From NCBI RefSeq assembly GCF_029227915.1, contig NC_079885.1, positions 18,549,001 through 18,613,000 on the forward strand: a DNA stretch of 64,000 nt. Direction: 5' to 3'. The position numbers and the translations under genes were made by a program. Source of the stretch: Hydractinia symbiolongicarpus. Lineage: Eukaryota > Cnidaria > Hydrozoa > Anthoathecata > Hydractiniidae. Below are positions 61,901-64,000 of this stretch, one piece after another. Numbering within the stretch: position 1 is the first letter of the stretch; each line of letters opens with the position of its first letter. Under the pieces are notes generated by a model. It saw nothing but the letters and a program-made list of their open reading frames with translations. It did no database searches and was not told where the DNA came from.

Positions 61901-64000
61901 TCAAGTCTACACCTCACGATGCAGCACCTTTTAAGCGTCCTCTACGAACGGACACACTGGCAAGCGGCACACCACAAGCAAAGGTTAAGTCGGCTCGAAG
62001 GCACAACAGGTCGCGCCGACTAACGACAACTCTGGGCTTTCTTCAGTTCACGCACAAATCTTTCGCCTTTTACTAAAGATTTCCGTGGAGAAGGCCAAAA
62101 CGATGAGTATATAGACGATTTTTCTACTGTCTCGCTTCGGCGGGACGATCACTAGTCTAAATGAAAAAACGTGCAGGAGGCCATACGCGGGCCTATCTCT
62201 CATCTCGCCCACAGAGACTTGGTAAGCACGGTCCACTCAATGGCTTTCCAAATGCGAAGAGTGAAGGCCGCAGACGGCAGGGGTTGAGCCTAGGGCCTTT
62301 CGGCCGTATCCCGCTCACAAGTTTTTTTTTTCTTTAGCAGAATAATACATACGAGCTAATCAAAATCGGCTCGAGGAAAGAAATAAAGTTCAGAGACAAC
62401 CAAAGGAGTCGAACTGCAGTAGAAACAAACTAGATGTAACGCAAGCCACTAGTACGACGTATTGCCTACAGGGACCACACTCTCCGAGACAGCGAACGCA
62501 ACTTCCTAGTGATTCACGCGAACGCACTCAACTAGGTGATGTAGATCAGAAAGGTGAAAGTCCTTGTGTCAAGTCTACACCTCACGATGCAGCACCTTTT
62601 AAGCGTCCTCTACGAACGGACACACTGGCAAGCGGCACACCACAAGCAAAGGTTAAGTCGGCTCGAAGGCACAACAGGTCGCGCCGACTTACGACAACTC
62701 TGGGCTTTCTTCAGTTCACGCACAAATCTTTCGCCTTTTACTAAAGATTTCCGTGGAGAAGGCCAAAACGATGAGTATATAGACGATTTTTCTACTGTCT
62801 CGCTTCGGCGGGACGATCACTAGTCTAAATGAAAAAACGTGCAGGAGGCCATACTCGGGCCTATCTCTCATCTCGCTCACAGAGACTTGGTAAGCACGGT
62901 CCACTCAATGGCTTTCCAAATGCGAAGAGTGAAGGCCGCAGACGGCAGGGGTTGAGCCAAGGGCCTTTCGGCCGTATCCCGCTCACAAGTTTTTTTTTTT
63001 AGCAGAATAATACATACGAGCTAATCAAAATCGGCTCGAGGAAAGAAATAAAGTTCAGAGACAACCAAAGGAGTCGAACTGCAGTAGAAACAAACTAGAT
63101 GTAACGCAAGCCACTAGTACGACGTATTGCCTACAGGGACCACACTCTCCGAGACAGCGAACGCAACTTCCTAGTGATTCACGCGAACGCACTCAACTAG
63201 GTGATGTAGATCAGAAAGGTGAAAGTCCTTGTGTCAAGTCTACACCTCACGATGCAGCACCTTTTAAGCGTCCTCTACGAACGGACACACTGGCAAGCGG
63301 CACACCACAAGCAAAGGTTAAGTCGGCTCGAAGGCACAACAGGTCGCGCCGACTTACGACAACTCTGGGCTTTCTTCAGTTCACGCACAAATCTTTCGCC
63401 TTTTACTAAAGATTTCCGTGGAGAAGGCCAAAACGATGAGTATATAGACGATTTTTCTACTGTCTCGCTTCGGCGGGACGATCACTAGTCTAAATGAAAA
63501 AACGTGCAGGAGGCTATACGCGGGCCTATCTCTCATCTCGCTCACAGAGACTTGGTAAGCACGGTCCACTCAATGGCTTTCCAAATGCGAAGAGTGAAGG
63601 CCGCAGACGGCAGGGGTTGAGCCAAGGGCCTTTCGGCCGTATCCCGCTCACAAGTTTTTTTTTTTCTTTAGCAGAATAATACATACGAGCTAATCAAAAT
63701 CGGCTCGAGGAAAGAAATAAAGTTCAGAGACAACCAAAGGAGTCGAACTGCAGTAGAAACAAACTAGATGTAACGCAAGCCACTAGTACGACGTATTGCC
63801 TACAGGGACCACACTCTCCGAGACAGCGAACGCAACTTCCTAGTGATTCACGCGAACGCACTCAACTAGGTGATGTAGATCAGAAAGGTGAAAGTCCTTG
63901 TGTCAAGTCTACACCTCACGATGCAGCACCTTTTAAGCGTCCTCTACGAACGGACACACTGGCAAGCGGCACACCACAAGCAAAGGTTAAGTCGGCTCGA
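59000..64000 (+). repeat. Five-unit period (3338 bp), second copy cut by the window end
   Basis: Unit 59000 (CATACTCGGG, shortest T run of 11) and unit 59665 (GGAGGCTATACG, T run ending in CTTTAG) recur as 62338 and 63003. Between them lie units 60334, 61002 and 61670, which alternate GCCCACAG/GAGCCTAGGG and CATACTCGGG types. Unit 61002 has one A fewer in its GAAAAACGTG run. The last 329 bp start a further unit without diagnostic changes. Confidence 0.75.

Larger units (their letters stand above)
1..64000 (+). repeat. Tandem array of a ~668-bp unit (97 complete copies plus a partial copy)
   Basis: The same sequence recurs head to tail across the entire window with no interruption. Taking CAGAATAATAC after the T run as the unit start, 97 complete units are followed by 329 bp of a 98th. 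Of these, 91 are 662-670 bp long and 6 are about 477 bp. All are in the same orientation. Differences are single-base substitutions, one 7-bp deletion (unit 10309-10970), one 1-bp deletion (unit 61002-61669) and T-run length. The variants are shared between distant copies in a fixed order, which shows higher-order duplication. No tRNA, rRNA or recognisable protein gene was seen in the unit on either strand. The form is that of a nuclear satellite or tandem ncRNA gene cluster; species and family are not recognised. Confidence 0.99.
36660..64000 (+). repeat. Higher-order block C (41 complete units plus a partial one)
   Basis: Unit starts are 36660, 37327, 37995, 38663 (short), 39140 (short), 39617, 40285, 40952, 41619, 42287, 42956, 43625, 44293, 44961, 45630, 46299, 46968, 47637, 48306, 48976, 49643, 50310, 50978, 51646, 52315, 52983, 53652, 54321, 54988, 55657, 56326, 56995, 57663, 58332, 59000, 59665, 60334, 61002, 61670, 62338, 63003 and 63672 (cut by the window end). 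From 38663 to about 44292 it follows block B at an offset of 25019 bp. From 44293 to about 48300 the offset is 22345 bp, because the four-unit duplication of block B is missing here. Block C also has one unit fewer than A and B between its first unit and the CGCTTACAG unit (37995). Beyond about 48306 it diverges into units with their own markers. Confidence 0.85.

Noticed and set aside
1-64000. CRISPR array
   Set aside because: The repeat is the whole 668-bp unit with near-identical sequence throughout. There are no short repeats separated by unique spacers and no cas genes.

Overview
The whole 64 kb window is one head-to-tail tandem array. A unit of about 668 bp (range 662-670) is repeated 97 times on the same strand, followed by a 329-bp start of a 98th copy. 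No unique sequence, gene order or bacterial operon interrupts it. I take a unit to start at the CAGAATAAT that follows a run of 11-16 T. 91 units are full length and 6 are about 477-bp forms lacking an internal 192 bp. Copies differ by scattered single-base changes and by T-run length.

The array looks like a nuclear eukaryotic satellite or tandem non-coding RNA gene cluster, because of its pattern of local homogenisation, its poly-T tracts and its splice-like signals, and because no protein gene is visible. I cannot name the species or the repeat family. The reading frames inside the unit are short. Many use GTG rather than ATG, and they overlap on both strands. Recurrent variants change amino acids freely, so I do not call them genes.

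Layout: diagnostic variants show three copies of a higher-order register. Block A is 1-10970 (17 units), block B is 10971-36659 (39 units) and block C is 36660 onward (42 units including the partial last one). Each block passes through the same landmark order: a unit with AGAAACTT and TTTCAGCC, then a unit with CGCTTACAG, then two short units, a GCGCCC unit, a GACAATTTT unit, a CACGGTGCAG unit, and so on. Inside these blocks are younger duplications: four units at 16600-21947, three units at 25292-29301, a nested three/four-unit repeat at 31308-35990, two units at 53652-56325, and a five-unit period at 59000-64000.

Within one unit, the first 430 bp or so is a spacer of unknown role. The last 230 bp or so looks like a small RNA gene: a TATATA box, a stem closed by a TTCG tetraloop, several further hairpins, a terminal hairpin and a T run like an RNA polymerase III terminator. 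The same stretch holds the heptamer ACAGAGA and other short matches in the same order as U6 snRNA. It also holds an intron-like set of signals (G|GTAAGC, CTCAC, T run, TAGCAG). I could not decide between a diverged or degenerate snRNA-like gene, a spliced-leader-like RNA, and chance. The six short units lack the TATA box and the first two hairpins and would be promoterless.
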